DNA from: an uncultured Aureispira sp.
Lineage (GTDB): Bacteria; Bacteroidota; Bacteroidia; Chitinophagales; Saprospiraceae
Assembly: GCA_905480485.1 (NCBI GenBank)
Contig: CAJQQM010000208.1
Location: 1 to 34,554 of the forward strand
Reading direction: 5' to 3'
Length of the DNA: 34,554 nucleotides
The notes below the pieces were generated by a model. It did not search any database. It had not been told where the DNA came from and saw only the letters and a list, made by a program, of their open reading frames with translations. Below, piece after piece: positions 1-9,207 of this stretch (position 1 is its first letter; the number at the start of each line of letters is the position of its first letter). The translations under genes were made by a program, and so were the position numbers.

Positions 1-53
1 GCCTTCTTGTTGAACTATAACGGACAGAAATGAGTTATATAATAAAAATCTAG

Positions 54-932
54 ATGGCCACTCAAAATTTTAAAATTACCGCCTTTTCAACTGCTCTTTT
101 TTCTACTTGGATATTTGTAGAAGAGTTGGGTTTGTTGTTCGATGCAGGTGATGGCCTTTCGGCAGGCTTGATGCAAAAAGCACGCAAGGTCAAACAAGTA
201 TTTTTGACACATCCTGACCGAGACCACTTAGCGGGCTTATTGCAATTTTGTCAACTCAATAATCGGGCTAATCTACCACATTTTTATTATCCCAAAGATT
301 GCAAATCGTTTGAATACATGCAAGCATTTATGGCTAGGTTTGACAAACACACAGCTGTTTCGCCCTGGACGGGAATAGAAGATGGTCAAGCAATAAGGGT
401 GAAGCCCAATACAACGGTACAGGCTATTCGAAACGAACACATACCGGTTCCGCTTGGCGTACACAAAAGTCTTAGTTATTTAGTTCAGCAGCACAAAAGA
501 AAATTAAAGCCTGCTTTTCAGTCGCTCAACGGCCAAGAAATAGCAGGTCTTGCTAAAGAAAAAGGGCAAGACTTTATTAGTGAGCAACACAGCGAAAAAT
601 TGATAGGTATATCAGGAGATTGTCCTGTTCGTCAATTTGAGCATTGGGATAATACCAAACTTTTGATTCATGAGGCTACTTTTTTGGAAGAACAACCGGG
701 CCTTAATAATAAGCAGAACAAGCACAGTACCTTAACAGATGTACTACAAATGGCTTCTGAAATTAATATTGAGGCACTTTTACTAAAACATTTCTCGAGC
801 CGCTACTCTGCAGCTCAAATCAAAACAGCTATTCGTAAACAATGTCGGGCCTTGAAGTTGGAAATACCGGTCTATGCTATTTTACCAGGAGAAATTAAAC
901 GAGATGCTTGTAATTCTGAACCAATAAATTAA
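54..932 (+). CDS. RNase Z-like MBL-fold metallo-hydrolase
   Basis: This 292-residue protein has the layout of the ribonuclease Z branch of the metallo-beta-lactamase fold. Visible are the metal-binding loop THPDRDHLAG (residues 52-61), SGDCP near residue 188, the HEATF motif in the second half and the C-terminal LLLKHFSSRY, which matches the LLLTHFSSRY type of RNase Z. In the usual tRNase Z loop (THxHxDH) the second histidine would fall where this protein has Asp55, so one zinc ligand appears changed. It may be a tRNA 3'-processing enzyme or a paralogue with another phosphodiester substrate. No signal peptide is seen, so it is probably cytoplasmic. The ATG start lies close to the left edge of the window. 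The acyltransferase follows on the same strand after 47 bases. The family call is firm; the tRNA role is inference. Confidence 0.8.
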   Translation: MATQNFKITAFSTALFSTWIFVEELGLLFDAGDGLSAGLMQKARKVKQVFLTHPDRDHLAGLLQFCQLNNRANLPHFYYPKDCKSFEYMQAFMARFDKHTAVSPWTGIEDGQAIRVKPNTTVQAIRNEHIPVPLGVHKSLSYLVQQHKRKLKPAFQSLNGQEIAGLAKEKGQDFISEQHSEKLIGISGDCPVRQFEHWDNTKLLIHEATFLEEQPGLNNKQNKHSTLTDVLQMASEINIEALLLKHFSSRYSAAQIKTAIRKQCRALKLEIPVYAILPGEIKRDACNSEPIN

Positions 933-979
933 TATTTGTGTTCATTGATGTGTTATCTGCATCTTAGATTCTCTTTTTT

Positions 980-1639
980 ATGGCAGAAAAAATACGATTG
1001 TTATTTTTGTATTTATTGGGTTTCCCTAAATCGCTCTATCTAAATTTTAGATACCTTCCGCTGCGTCAGGCCATTCAATTCCCTATTATTGTATCGCACA
1101 AAACATCCTTTAGAGGGACCGGACAAGTACAAATTGACCACCCGAGTTTTGCCTGTCTCAAAATTGGTTTTGGGACGACCGAAGTGAATGACTTTCGAAA
1201 TCAGCGGACTATTGTTAGGCTATCCGGTTTGATGCAAGTTCAGGGTAGTTGTCGTATTGGCGCTGCCTGTAAATTACACATCAAAGGCAATTTACATATA
1301 GGTGACCGCGTCAATCTAACAGGGGCCTCTACCATTATATGCCACCATAAAATAAACTTGGGTGAAGCGGTATTGGTTTCGTGGGAGGTTTTAATCATGG
1401 ATACAGATCAGCACAGTATTTATGACGCTTCTCAAAAGCGTATCAATGAAGATGCCGCTATATTTATTCACTCAAAAGTATGGATAGGTGCTCGGGCAAC
1501 CATTCTTAAAGGAGTAGAAGTAGGGCCGCACAATGTGATAGGAGCCCACAGTTTGGTGAGTCGATCCTTTGAAGAGACGCAACAGATACTGGCAGGGAAC
1601 CCTGCTAGAGTTGTCAAAAAGGCTATTGAATGGGACTAA
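980..1639 (+). CDS. Left-handed beta-helix (hexapeptide) acyltransferase
   Basis: This 219-residue protein belongs to the trimeric hexapeptide-repeat transferases of the WcaF/maltose-acetyltransferase type. Its second half has the family's regular isoleucine/valine spacing (for example VWIGARATILKGVEVG near residues 174-189) and the standard ending LAGNPARVVKK. The segment MDTDQHSIYD near residues 140-149 corresponds to the region carrying the catalytic histidine in xenobiotic and sugar O-acetyltransferases. It probably transfers an acetyl group from acetyl-CoA to a sugar of a surface polysaccharide, but the acceptor cannot be read from the sequence. The N-terminal 35 residues are hydrophobic and basic and may associate with the membrane. 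It converges on the glycosidase operon with only 10 bases between the stops, and no terminator hairpin was found there. Confidence 0.8.
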   Translation: MAEKIRLLFLYLLGFPKSLYLNFRYLPLRQAIQFPIIVSHKTSFRGTGQVQIDHPSFACLKIGFGTTEVNDFRNQRTIVRLSGLMQVQGSCRIGAACKLHIKGNLHIGDRVNLTGASTIICHHKINLGEAVLVSWEVLIMDTDQHSIYDASQKRINEDAAIFIHSKVWIGARATILKGVEVGPHNVIGAHSLVSRSFEETQQILAGNPARVVKKAIEWD

Positions 1640-1649
1640 AGGCCAAAAA

Positions 1650-3944
1650 TTAAGGAGCTTGCATCAGAATAGCGCCACTTTGGGCATCGATCAAAACGCC
1701 ACAACCAATATTGGGCATGGTGAATTCAACTATTTTACCGTTTTTTAGCTTCAAAGAACGTTTCAAGCCCTTTTCGTTAAACTTATTGTAATAAAATACA
1801 AGGCCCCATCCGGCATAAACGACGGCCTGAGGGTCTTCTGTATATTGGTGCGCTTCGGTTTGATTTAAGATATAACGGAGGATATTTTTTTTGCCCTCTT
1901 TGGCAGGTGCTGCAATATACCAACTGTGGTATTCATCCTGTTTTTTATAAGCAGCTGCGACCTGTTGGTTCTCGGTATAAAAGGCCAAAGGGACAGCTTC
2001 CGTATCTACAACACGAAAGGCTGGATGGTAAGCTTTTTTACTAACTTTATTGAGTAGAGTATCTGCTTGAAAAATATACTGTGCTGCTTCCTTCGATACA
2101 ATAGTTTTGACGGTGTCTTCGAGGGTAGTTTCTTTTATCTGCATACCAACTATCGCGGATACAGCATCTATGTTTAACCCTTCTGCTTCTTCAATTGCAG
2201 GGGCATACATCCAGATTAGGTGTCGATTTTGAGTAGCAATACTATCCTTTATGAATTCTTTTTGTGGCACAGACAATTTATAAGTATTGGCAAAAACAAC
2301 CACTTTGTATTGCGCCCAATTCACTTTTTTTAGGTCGGCTAAGTGTACAGAATTAAAGGTAACCCCGGACCTATAGGCTGCTAATGTACCCCAATCAACG
2401 GAAAGTTCAGTCATTGGATTGCTATTGTACAAACTTGCGGTATTGTAGCTGTTTTGTGTATCAAACACAAAAAGAACGTCGGCATCATTGCTGTAGGGTA
2501 CTTTATCGTCCATTTTTTGTTGTACGATGTTTTGAATTGTTTCGATGTCGTCCATAATGTCAGGGTGGTCCCACCAACCGGTAACTCCCAAAAATTTAGG
2601 GTGAAAATTATCGAACTCTAATCCAGAAATTCCATAATCATAAAACCACATCCCCATTCCTTTGAGTAGTGAATAAATCATATTACGCCGCGTAATCGCC
2701 CTGCCAAGCGATACAAATTTATCAAAACCACCATAAGCAAAATGCGATAGATTGGGTTCGATATCCATTTCATCCAACCATAATTTATTGTGCAACATAC
2801 AAGAGTGCAACAAACCCCTCGAACGATACACTTCTGTGTAACTTCGGGCTTCAGGATAATAGGCCTGCGGAGCGGCTATATAATCAATTTGAGGGCAATT
2901 CAGTATTTTCTGAAACTCTAAATGACCCCCTGCTACTTCGCGTCCAAATACCGAAAAGAAATAACCGTAAAAAGTGCCGGCAATAATAGGCCGTGGCCAG
3001 TTCGATTTAACAAGACTACAATAGTGTATAATTAAATCGGCAACCAATTCGTGTTGACTTCGATAATAATCAATCACATACTGTTCGTTGGGTGGGTCTC
3101 GAAAAATACCCTTTGTTGCTTTTCTCGCTTCTAAATCGGGGATGCGAATACTGTCAAATCGAATATTGGGTTTTTTCCAGGCTTTTTGAAGGGCAGCTTC
3201 ATTCGGATATTTTTTTTGTACCCAACTTTTAAAGTGTTCCAGCATAGGCAGGCTAAAATCAGGCTCGTTTTTAGAAAAGCCCCAATAGTGCCATTCGCCA
3301 AAAACCCCACAGGCAACCTGTATGCCTACCACTCGTTTACCCTCAGGTGTTTTGGACAGTTTTTTGCAAAATAATTCCGTCATTTTACTGCTCTCGCGCC
3401 GCCATTTTTGAGAGGCCAAACTGATACGTTGCATAGGGCGGGTATCATCCATGATAGGCGACTTTAAGCCATAGCCTTCGCGCGGTATTGCTACGGTATC
3501 TGCATACGCCACTATTTCTTGTGGGTGTTGATCAAGCCACCAATTAGGAGCATTTACATGCAACCTAAAAATAACTGCAGCCGATGGACAAACCTTTAAA
3601 ACGCCCCTAATTTGTTGTTGTGCCTGTGTAATATCTAAGGATCCGTCTTGTTTCCATATGTCTTCAAATGAAATATCGAATTGATAAAGCTGAACCCCTT
3701 TTGCACAAAATTGACGAATGTTGTGTTGTGGAATTTCTTCCCAGCTGAAACGGCCGCCGGGCATATCGGTAAGGGCATACAAAACACTCGTTTGTGGTTG
3801 TTCATTGATAAATATAGTAGGCCTTCCCAGGTGTTTTTGAATCGTTGCACTTAGGGCTTTAGCAGGTATTTTGACCTTGCAATTAGCTTGGCCGATCAAC
3901 AAAAAAGAAGCAAGCAATAAATAGAAAGATAGCAGGTATTTCAT
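1650..3944 (-). CDS. Secreted GH42-like beta-galactosidase (clan GH-A)
   Basis: This 764-residue protein has an N-terminal signal peptide (hydrophobic residues 4-20, cleavage near Ala-Asn-Cys) and a TIM-barrel glycosidase that resembles GH42-type beta-galactosidases. GVFGEWHYWGF (residues 213-223) carries a candidate acid/base Glu217, and WLDEMDIEP (389-397) a candidate nucleophile Glu392. The region after about residue 480 looks like the Rossmann-like trimerisation domain of these enzymes, and the last 100 residues like a small beta domain. It is the last gene of the operon, 83 bases after the GH78 gene. It could remove beta-galactosyl units from pectin side chains. The exact GH family is uncertain, since the GH42 likeness rests on motif shape only. 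The residue before the first cysteine does not fit a lipobox well, so I favour a secreted periplasmic protein. Confidence 0.65.
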   Translation of the reverse strand: MKYLLSFYLLLASFLLIGQANCKVKIPAKALSATIQKHLGRPTIFINEQPQTSVLYALTDMPGGRFSWEEIPQHNIRQFCAKGVQLYQFDISFEDIWKQDGSLDITQAQQQIRGVLKVCPSAAVIFRLHVNAPNWWLDQHPQEIVAYADTVAIPREGYGLKSPIMDDTRPMQRISLASQKWRRESSKMTELFCKKLSKTPEGKRVVGIQVACGVFGEWHYWGFSKNEPDFSLPMLEHFKSWVQKKYPNEAALQKAWKKPNIRFDSIRIPDLEARKATKGIFRDPPNEQYVIDYYRSQHELVADLIIHYCSLVKSNWPRPIIAGTFYGYFFSVFGREVAGGHLEFQKILNCPQIDYIAAPQAYYPEARSYTEVYRSRGLLHSCMLHNKLWLDEMDIEPNLSHFAYGGFDKFVSLGRAITRRNMIYSLLKGMGMWFYDYGISGLEFDNFHPKFLGVTGWWDHPDIMDDIETIQNIVQQKMDDKVPYSNDADVLFVFDTQNSYNTASLYNSNPMTELSVDWGTLAAYRSGVTFNSVHLADLKKVNWAQYKVVVFANTYKLSVPQKEFIKDSIATQNRHLIWMYAPAIEEAEGLNIDAVSAIVGMQIKETTLEDTVKTIVSKEAAQYIFQADTLLNKVSKKAYHPAFRVVDTEAVPLAFYTENQQVAAAYKKQDEYHSWYIAAPAKEGKKNILRYILNQTEAHQYTEDPQAVVYAGWGLVFYYNKFNEKGLKRSLKLKNGKIVEFTMPNIGCGVLIDAQSGAILMQAP

Positions 3945-4027
3945 GGTGTAATTAAATTTTTGTGGCTAAAGGCTAAGCGCTTAATCAAATGCCTATTTAA
4001 GTATAATAATTTAGGTTTTCCAATAAT

Positions 4028-7000
4028 CTAACCTTCTTTTTTATAAAATAGCCAAGAAACAGGAAGGACCTGCTTGGGTAGCTGAGGACCACTAATTAAG
4101 AGTTCTAGACTATTGAAAGACCAGGAATTGAAATGCTCAAGGCGTATGGAGTGCCAACCTTTTTGAAGGTAGATTTTGCCTTGTCGTTGTGTACTATAAT
4201 GAATACCGTCGTTGTTTACAACAACTTGATTGTCAATTATGCATTTAGAGCCATCGTCGGAATCTAGATAGAACCGATATTGTCCATTTTGAGGTATATA
4301 TACATAGGAGTCGAAACAAAATGCCCAGAAATGCTTGCGTTGTTTAAGTTTTTTTAAGTTAATATGCGCAATTTTACCAGAGTCCTTAGCAATTAAAGTA
4401 TCAAAACGAGGTAGTTGGCGTGTGTTTATTTCGTAATACTTATAATGCCAACCGTTTAAAAGAGGGTGGTAGGGATGAATAGCTTGTTGCAAAATGAGAC
4501 TTCTTTTTTTGTTTTTTGATTGGCTAATCGCTTTAAGGTTACTGAATTTGTTTAGGGTTAAGGGGCCTTGGTATTTCTTGCTTTTAGTATTAGGAACGCT
4601 TCCGTCTAAGGTATAATATATACAGGCTTTGGGGTCGGGAGATTGTAGGTTCAAACGATATTGAGTTGACGAAGGTTCCTCCAAAAGTGTATCAATACTA
4701 CTTACAAAGGGCATCGGGGATCGGGGGGGGATTTCTGCAACAGATGTAATGGGAAATTCGAGGCGATAATTACCTGCTTCAAGCCTATACCCTGCAAATT
4801 TTTGAGAGGATTTAATACAAACGGTATCGAGATCAAAAGAGGCCATTTGACGGGCTGTTTTTTTGCTGTAGGGTAGGTAGACAGTTGCCTCGATTCCAAG
4901 AGGAATCTGAAGGTGCCAATGTACCTTATTCCTATTCTTTTTCCAATGACTTACAATCGTTCCTCTCGGACTATCGAAAGAAACATACAAACTGTCAAGT
5001 TGATGGGGCACTTGTAAAAGCAAATCTATTTTGTCGAAAGCAAGGGCCTCTTTGCTCGCTCGAATACCACCTAAGTAAGCATAAAACCAATGTAGTATAT
5101 CAGCACTTAGGATAACATGGTTTTGGGAAGACTTAGGATTGCCATTCCATTTTTCCCACAGAGTGGTAGCGCCTTGCTCGAGCATATAGCCCCAACTTGG
5201 GTACTGTGTATTGGTCAAAAGATTCATGGCTAAGTCGGTACGTCCTTGTTGACTAAGTGTCTGGAAAAGATAACGTAAACCAACCATACCAAAAGGAGTG
5301 CGCTTGGCATAAGGGCCTTCTAGTAAATGGCTTAAGTTTTGAAGCAATTTTGATTGATCTTCTGAGGGTAGGAGTTCACTGTTGAGTAACAAAATGATTT
5401 CGGTCGGGCTGTGGGTCCCGTAATTTTGGGTTGTAGTATCCACCAAGTGTGTTTGCAAAGCACTTTTTAACAATTCTAAGCGTTTTTGATATCGTGAAAC
5501 ATCATTTTTTTGGTCGGTCTTTTGGGCAAATTGAATCATCAACCTTAAGCCTTTAGCAAAGGCGGTTGTCGCCAAAATTTCGGCAGAGGATTTGAGTAGC
5601 GGATTATTATTTTTTTGGTCGCTTACAGCTTTTGGCGGTATCAGCCAATCACCGTATTGGTCAACAAAAATATAGCCTTTGTAACTGTAATTTTGATCGA
5701 TATAATCAAGCCATTTCTGCATGGACCGATAGTGCGTATTAACAATGCGTTGATCGCCATAGTGACTGCTTAATAAATGTACAATATGCAAATAACTGAT
5801 CGGCCAGGTCACATTGTCTTTATCCATTTTCCAATAAGCAGGGACTACATTGGGTATTTGTCCATTTTCTGCTTGTGCATCTTTGATGTCTTGCAGCCAT
5901 TTTTTATAAAACTGATAGATATCGTACATATAAGCCTCGCCATAGACCGAGGCCGTACGGTCGCCAAGCCAGCCTAAGCGTTCTTCGCGTTGAGGACAAT
6001 CGACGGGTACTTGTTGGTAATTACTTTTTAGGGACCATTTAATCATAGAGTATATCCGGTTAAGGATAGGGCTTGAACACCGAAAGTCACTTTTTTTATC
6101 TAGTTTATTATGCACTACTTGTGCCTTCAATTCCAAACTATCTGTCCCAATACCAAGGCCACTTATCTCTACAAATCGAAAACCGTGGTACGTAAAATGA
6201 GGTTCGTAGTCTATAAAAGTCCCTTTTTTTTGGATAAATACATCTTTAGCTTTGGCCGAACGAAGACTCAAGCTGTCTAAACGGCCTGTACTGTCAATTT
6301 TTTCAGCATAGCGCAGTTGAATCGTTCTGTCCTGTTGTCCTCCTATCCGAAGACGGGCCCATCCTGCCATATTTTGACCAAAATCATAAATAAGGGTGTC
6401 TTGGCTTATTTTATACACTTTTTGGGCAACAATAGTCTGTATAGTTTCAGGACCAGGCATTCGTTGAGGGCTAAGTATTGGCTCAAAATTGGTCATTTGC
6501 TTAGACCTTGCCCAATTTTGTACGGATTGATGGTATGTGGCCCAGTTTTTAAATTCTTTGGCGCTATTGTATCGCTCGCCATCGTATTCATTATTAAATT
6601 CGATAGCCCCATCGTAGCTACTGTACCATTTTGGATGGCTGATAATTATGGTATCTGTCCCATCGCTAAAATTGATATGTAGCTGCAACCACAAACGCGG
6701 GAGGCCATAATCTTTTAGATGCCTACGTCCAGAATACAATTTACCATTGCCCAATACAAGGCCTATTGCATGTTGGTTGCCCGCTAGTATTTTGCTAATA
6801 TCATAGCTGTTGTATAACACGCGTTTATCAAAATCTGTTGAAGCAGGATTTAGATGCTGTTGTCCGATTCGAATTCCATCTATATACAATTCATACACAC
6901 CCAAACCAGCAACAAAACAGTTGGCAGTCTTTACTTTTTTAGTCAGGTTCCATTCAATAGGATGGTAAAAGTAGTGGGCAGCATGCCTTGCTATGTCTAC

Positions 7001-7483
7001 CGTCGAATCTTTCCCTAAGTCGGCTTGAATCCATTGCGCAACTTGTTCGTTTTGATGAATAAGGCCAGTACTGAAATGTTGCAGACTACTCCAAGTACCT
7101 TCTGTATCCTTTTTTTCCCATAATTTTAATTTCCAATAGTAGCGTTTAGCACTTTTTAACGTCTTTCCTTGATAGTGGACATTCAATTGTTGATCCGAAA
7201 GCACCTTACCGCTGTTCCACATATCGGCTTGTTGAGTATTTAATAACTGTGGACTACTCGCCACTAAAATTTGATAATAGGCTTGTTTTGAGTCGGAGCA
7301 ATTTGATGTTAATTGCCAGCCCAATCTTGGTTGTTTCGATACAATACCTAATGGATTTTTGCAGCGTTCAACGGTTTGATTTGAACTATAAAGGGCGCAA
7401 TTGTCTTGTGCGTACAAGGTTGACGCGTTTAGGAGACAAAGCTGCAAGAGGTAAAGTACTAAATAGCGAAAGGGCTTGATCAC
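4028..7483 (-). CDS. Secreted GH78 alpha-L-rhamnosidase with chitobiase-like C domain and PA14 domain
   Basis: This 1151-residue protein is a multidomain alpha-L-rhamnosidase. In order: signal peptide (1-25), N-terminal beta domains (to about 470), an (alpha/alpha)6 catalytic domain with DCPQREERLGWLGD (495-508) and TTLWEKW (773-779), a C-terminal beta domain, then a chitobiase/hexosaminidase C-terminal-like module (about 925-1000, with YYTLDGSVPN), then a PA14-type module (about 1010-1146, with FYLDSDDGSK). Asp495, Glu500 or Glu501, Asp508 and Glu777 match the acidic residues known in GH78 enzymes. It should cut terminal alpha-L-rhamnose, and PA14 modules often bind glycans. The start is GTG. 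It is the only start that gives a complete signal peptide, and the TAA of the GH28 gene lies one codon upstream in the same frame. The tight spacing implies translational coupling. Confidence 0.9.
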   Translation of the reverse strand: MIKPFRYLVLYLLQLCLLNASTLYAQDNCALYSSNQTVERCKNPLGIVSKQPRLGWQLTSNCSDSKQAYYQILVASSPQLLNTQQADMWNSGKVLSDQQLNVHYQGKTLKSAKRYYWKLKLWEKKDTEGTWSSLQHFSTGLIHQNEQVAQWIQADLGKDSTVDIARHAAHYFYHPIEWNLTKKVKTANCFVAGLGVYELYIDGIRIGQQHLNPASTDFDKRVLYNSYDISKILAGNQHAIGLVLGNGKLYSGRRHLKDYGLPRLWLQLHINFSDGTDTIIISHPKWYSSYDGAIEFNNEYDGERYNSAKEFKNWATYHQSVQNWARSKQMTNFEPILSPQRMPGPETIQTIVAQKVYKISQDTLIYDFGQNMAGWARLRIGGQQDRTIQLRYAEKIDSTGRLDSLSLRSAKAKDVFIQKKGTFIDYEPHFTYHGFRFVEISGLGIGTDSLELKAQVVHNKLDKKSDFRCSSPILNRIYSMIKWSLKSNYQQVPVDCPQREERLGWLGDRTASVYGEAYMYDIYQFYKKWLQDIKDAQAENGQIPNVVPAYWKMDKDNVTWPISYLHIVHLLSSHYGDQRIVNTHYRSMQKWLDYIDQNYSYKGYIFVDQYGDWLIPPKAVSDQKNNNPLLKSSAEILATTAFAKGLRLMIQFAQKTDQKNDVSRYQKRLELLKSALQTHLVDTTTQNYGTHSPTEIILLLNSELLPSEDQSKLLQNLSHLLEGPYAKRTPFGMVGLRYLFQTLSQQGRTDLAMNLLTNTQYPSWGYMLEQGATTLWEKWNGNPKSSQNHVILSADILHWFYAYLGGIRASKEALAFDKIDLLLQVPHQLDSLYVSFDSPRGTIVSHWKKNRNKVHWHLQIPLGIEATVYLPYSKKTARQMASFDLDTVCIKSSQKFAGYRLEAGNYRLEFPITSVAEIPPRSPMPFVSSIDTLLEEPSSTQYRLNLQSPDPKACIYYTLDGSVPNTKSKKYQGPLTLNKFSNLKAISQSKNKKRSLILQQAIHPYHPLLNGWHYKYYEINTRQLPRFDTLIAKDSGKIAHINLKKLKQRKHFWAFCFDSYVYIPQNGQYRFYLDSDDGSKCIIDNQVVVNNDGIHYSTQRQGKIYLQKGWHSIRLEHFNSWSFNSLELLISGPQLPKQVLPVSWLFYKKEG

Positions 7484-7486
7484 AGC

Positions 7487-8989
7487 TTAATGATTTGAAT
7501 TGGGCGGAATGATTTCAATTAGTTGGCAACGATGCTTGTATACATCAAGGTTTTTAAGATTAGTCCATTTTGAGGAGGTTGCTTTTATTTGGAAATTTTG
7601 AAATAGACCATCTTGAACGTCGTCTAGTACAAAGGCAGGGCGAAAATCAGCTTTATGTACGGTCATACGTATGTTCTCAAAACGAACCTGCCGAGCATGT
7701 CGAATATAAAAGCCCCAAGCAGGCAACTCCTTGAACATAGAGTATTCGGGATATTTGCTCGGTAATTCGGCAATGCTTTGAACATCGTTTAGATCAATTT
7801 TAGCAAAGTTGGAATCGGCACCTCCGGGGTAGTGAATTTCCATGTTCCGAAAACTAATATTCTCAATAGCTGCATGGGCCAAACCGGTGATGACCGCCGG
7901 GGAACAGTTTCTAGGCATGTGTTCGATAGGACCTTCGTACAAATAACCTTTGTCGCCCTTGTCGGCGGTTATCTCGGCATATACATTTGATATTTGTATG
8001 TTTTTCATACTTCCTACTTTTCCTTTTTTACGTTCACCGAGCCTAAAAAAGAATACATTGCCTGTATTGATTACTCTAAGACTGTCGATGAGGATGTTTT
8101 CGACATGATTTCCATCCATCATTTGAAAACTAATCGCAGACCGATAGGTATCGTATACGGTATTTTTAATGATTTTTATGTTTTGGCATCCCCCAAAAGT
8201 ATAGGTGCCAAATTTGATGGCACTTGCACTCGAACGAATGGTATTGTTGTATATTAAAATATCTTTACACCGAAATTTAGGATGGTGTGACTTGAGGCAT
8301 ATAGCGTCGTCTGAAGCGTCAAAAAAAGAGTTTTTGACAATAACTGAGTCGCAATCTACAATGTCGATACCGTCGTTATTCCAATAATTTTTACAGTCGG
8401 CTTTAATTTGATCAATTATTAAATGTGAACATTGATCAAATTGTTGATTCCAGCTAGCGGGATTATTGACTTGAATACCTTGAATAAGGATATGTCGACA
8501 GCCTTTGAAGTAGATGTTTTGTGGCCTAATACGGGCATACGGTCGGTCGTTGCTAAAACGAGGGTCTTCAACAACCCCTTTTTGGATGAGACTCACCAGG
8601 TTTTGAGCTACTTGGTAGCCCTGTCCGTCGATAATGCCCTTGCCTGTAATAGCAATTGAGTCTTGGTTTAATCCAAAAATAAAAGCAGTCCATTCTTCAT
8701 TGTATTCATAATCAAAAGGGTTGGTAGAACCCAACAAGACGGCCCCTTCTTTTAGGTGTAAGGTGACATTTGATCGTAGATAAATACTACCACTCAGGTA
8801 CCGACCTACATGAAATATCAATCGCCCTCCTCCTTGCTTGTGTATAAAATTAATGGCCTTTTGAATAGAATTGGTGTTCATAGTACGACCGTCCGATTCG
8901 ATACCAAATAGAGAGGCATCGTAATCTTTGGAGAGCATATTGGTACTGATAAAACAGCATAAAAAACCAATCAGATATAAGTATTTCAT
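7487..8989 (-). CDS. Secreted GH28 polygalacturonase-like glycosidase
   Basis: This 500-residue protein has a signal peptide (about residues 1-20) and a right-handed parallel beta-helix of the glycoside hydrolase 28 family. NNDGID (204-209) and SDDAICLKS (226-234) carry the three catalytic aspartates (Asp206, Asp227, Asp228) typical of polygalacturonases and rhamnogalacturonan hydrolases. The usual GHG and RIK motifs are less clear, as in many Bacteroidota exo-acting members. The enzyme should hydrolyse alpha-galacturonosyl links. It is the first gene of the three-gene operon, with GH78 and the GH42-like gene behind it. GH28 and GH78 activities together are what is needed for the alternating galacturonate-rhamnose backbone of rhamnogalacturonan I, but the substrate is inference. 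No clear TAnnTTTG box was found upstream. Confidence 0.87.
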   Translation of the reverse strand: MKYLYLIGFLCCFISTNMLSKDYDASLFGIESDGRTMNTNSIQKAINFIHKQGGGRLIFHVGRYLSGSIYLRSNVTLHLKEGAVLLGSTNPFDYEYNEEWTAFIFGLNQDSIAITGKGIIDGQGYQVAQNLVSLIQKGVVEDPRFSNDRPYARIRPQNIYFKGCRHILIQGIQVNNPASWNQQFDQCSHLIIDQIKADCKNYWNNDGIDIVDCDSVIVKNSFFDASDDAICLKSHHPKFRCKDILIYNNTIRSSASAIKFGTYTFGGCQNIKIIKNTVYDTYRSAISFQMMDGNHVENILIDSLRVINTGNVFFFRLGERKKGKVGSMKNIQISNVYAEITADKGDKGYLYEGPIEHMPRNCSPAVITGLAHAAIENISFRNMEIHYPGGADSNFAKIDLNDVQSIAELPSKYPEYSMFKELPAWGFYIRHARQVRFENIRMTVHKADFRPAFVLDDVQDGLFQNFQIKATSSKWTNLKNLDVYKHRCQLIEIIPPNSNH

Positions 8990-9207
8990 AAAAAATATGG
9001 TTTGAATCGATGATTTTGATACACTATAAAATTAAATAATATACATTAATTACCAGCTAATCTTATTCCAATTCTACAAAAGTTTTGTTAATTAGGTCAA
9101 AAGCATAGATTCATCTTCCTTAAGGTTCTATATATTTCAAAAGTATTTGCTATTTTTCAATTAACTTCATACTTATTTATCGATAGCTTTATTTTAAGAA
9201 AACATCT

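Noticed and set aside
3880-3944. Lipobox in the GH42-like signal peptide (QANC)
   Set aside because: The -1 residue is Asn and -3 is Gln, a poor lipobox; a signal peptidase I site fits better.
1650-7483. Type IX secretion C-terminal sorting domain on the GH42-like and GH78 enzymes
   Set aside because: Neither protein ends in the conserved beta-domain motifs of such tails; GH78 ends in a PA14-like module.
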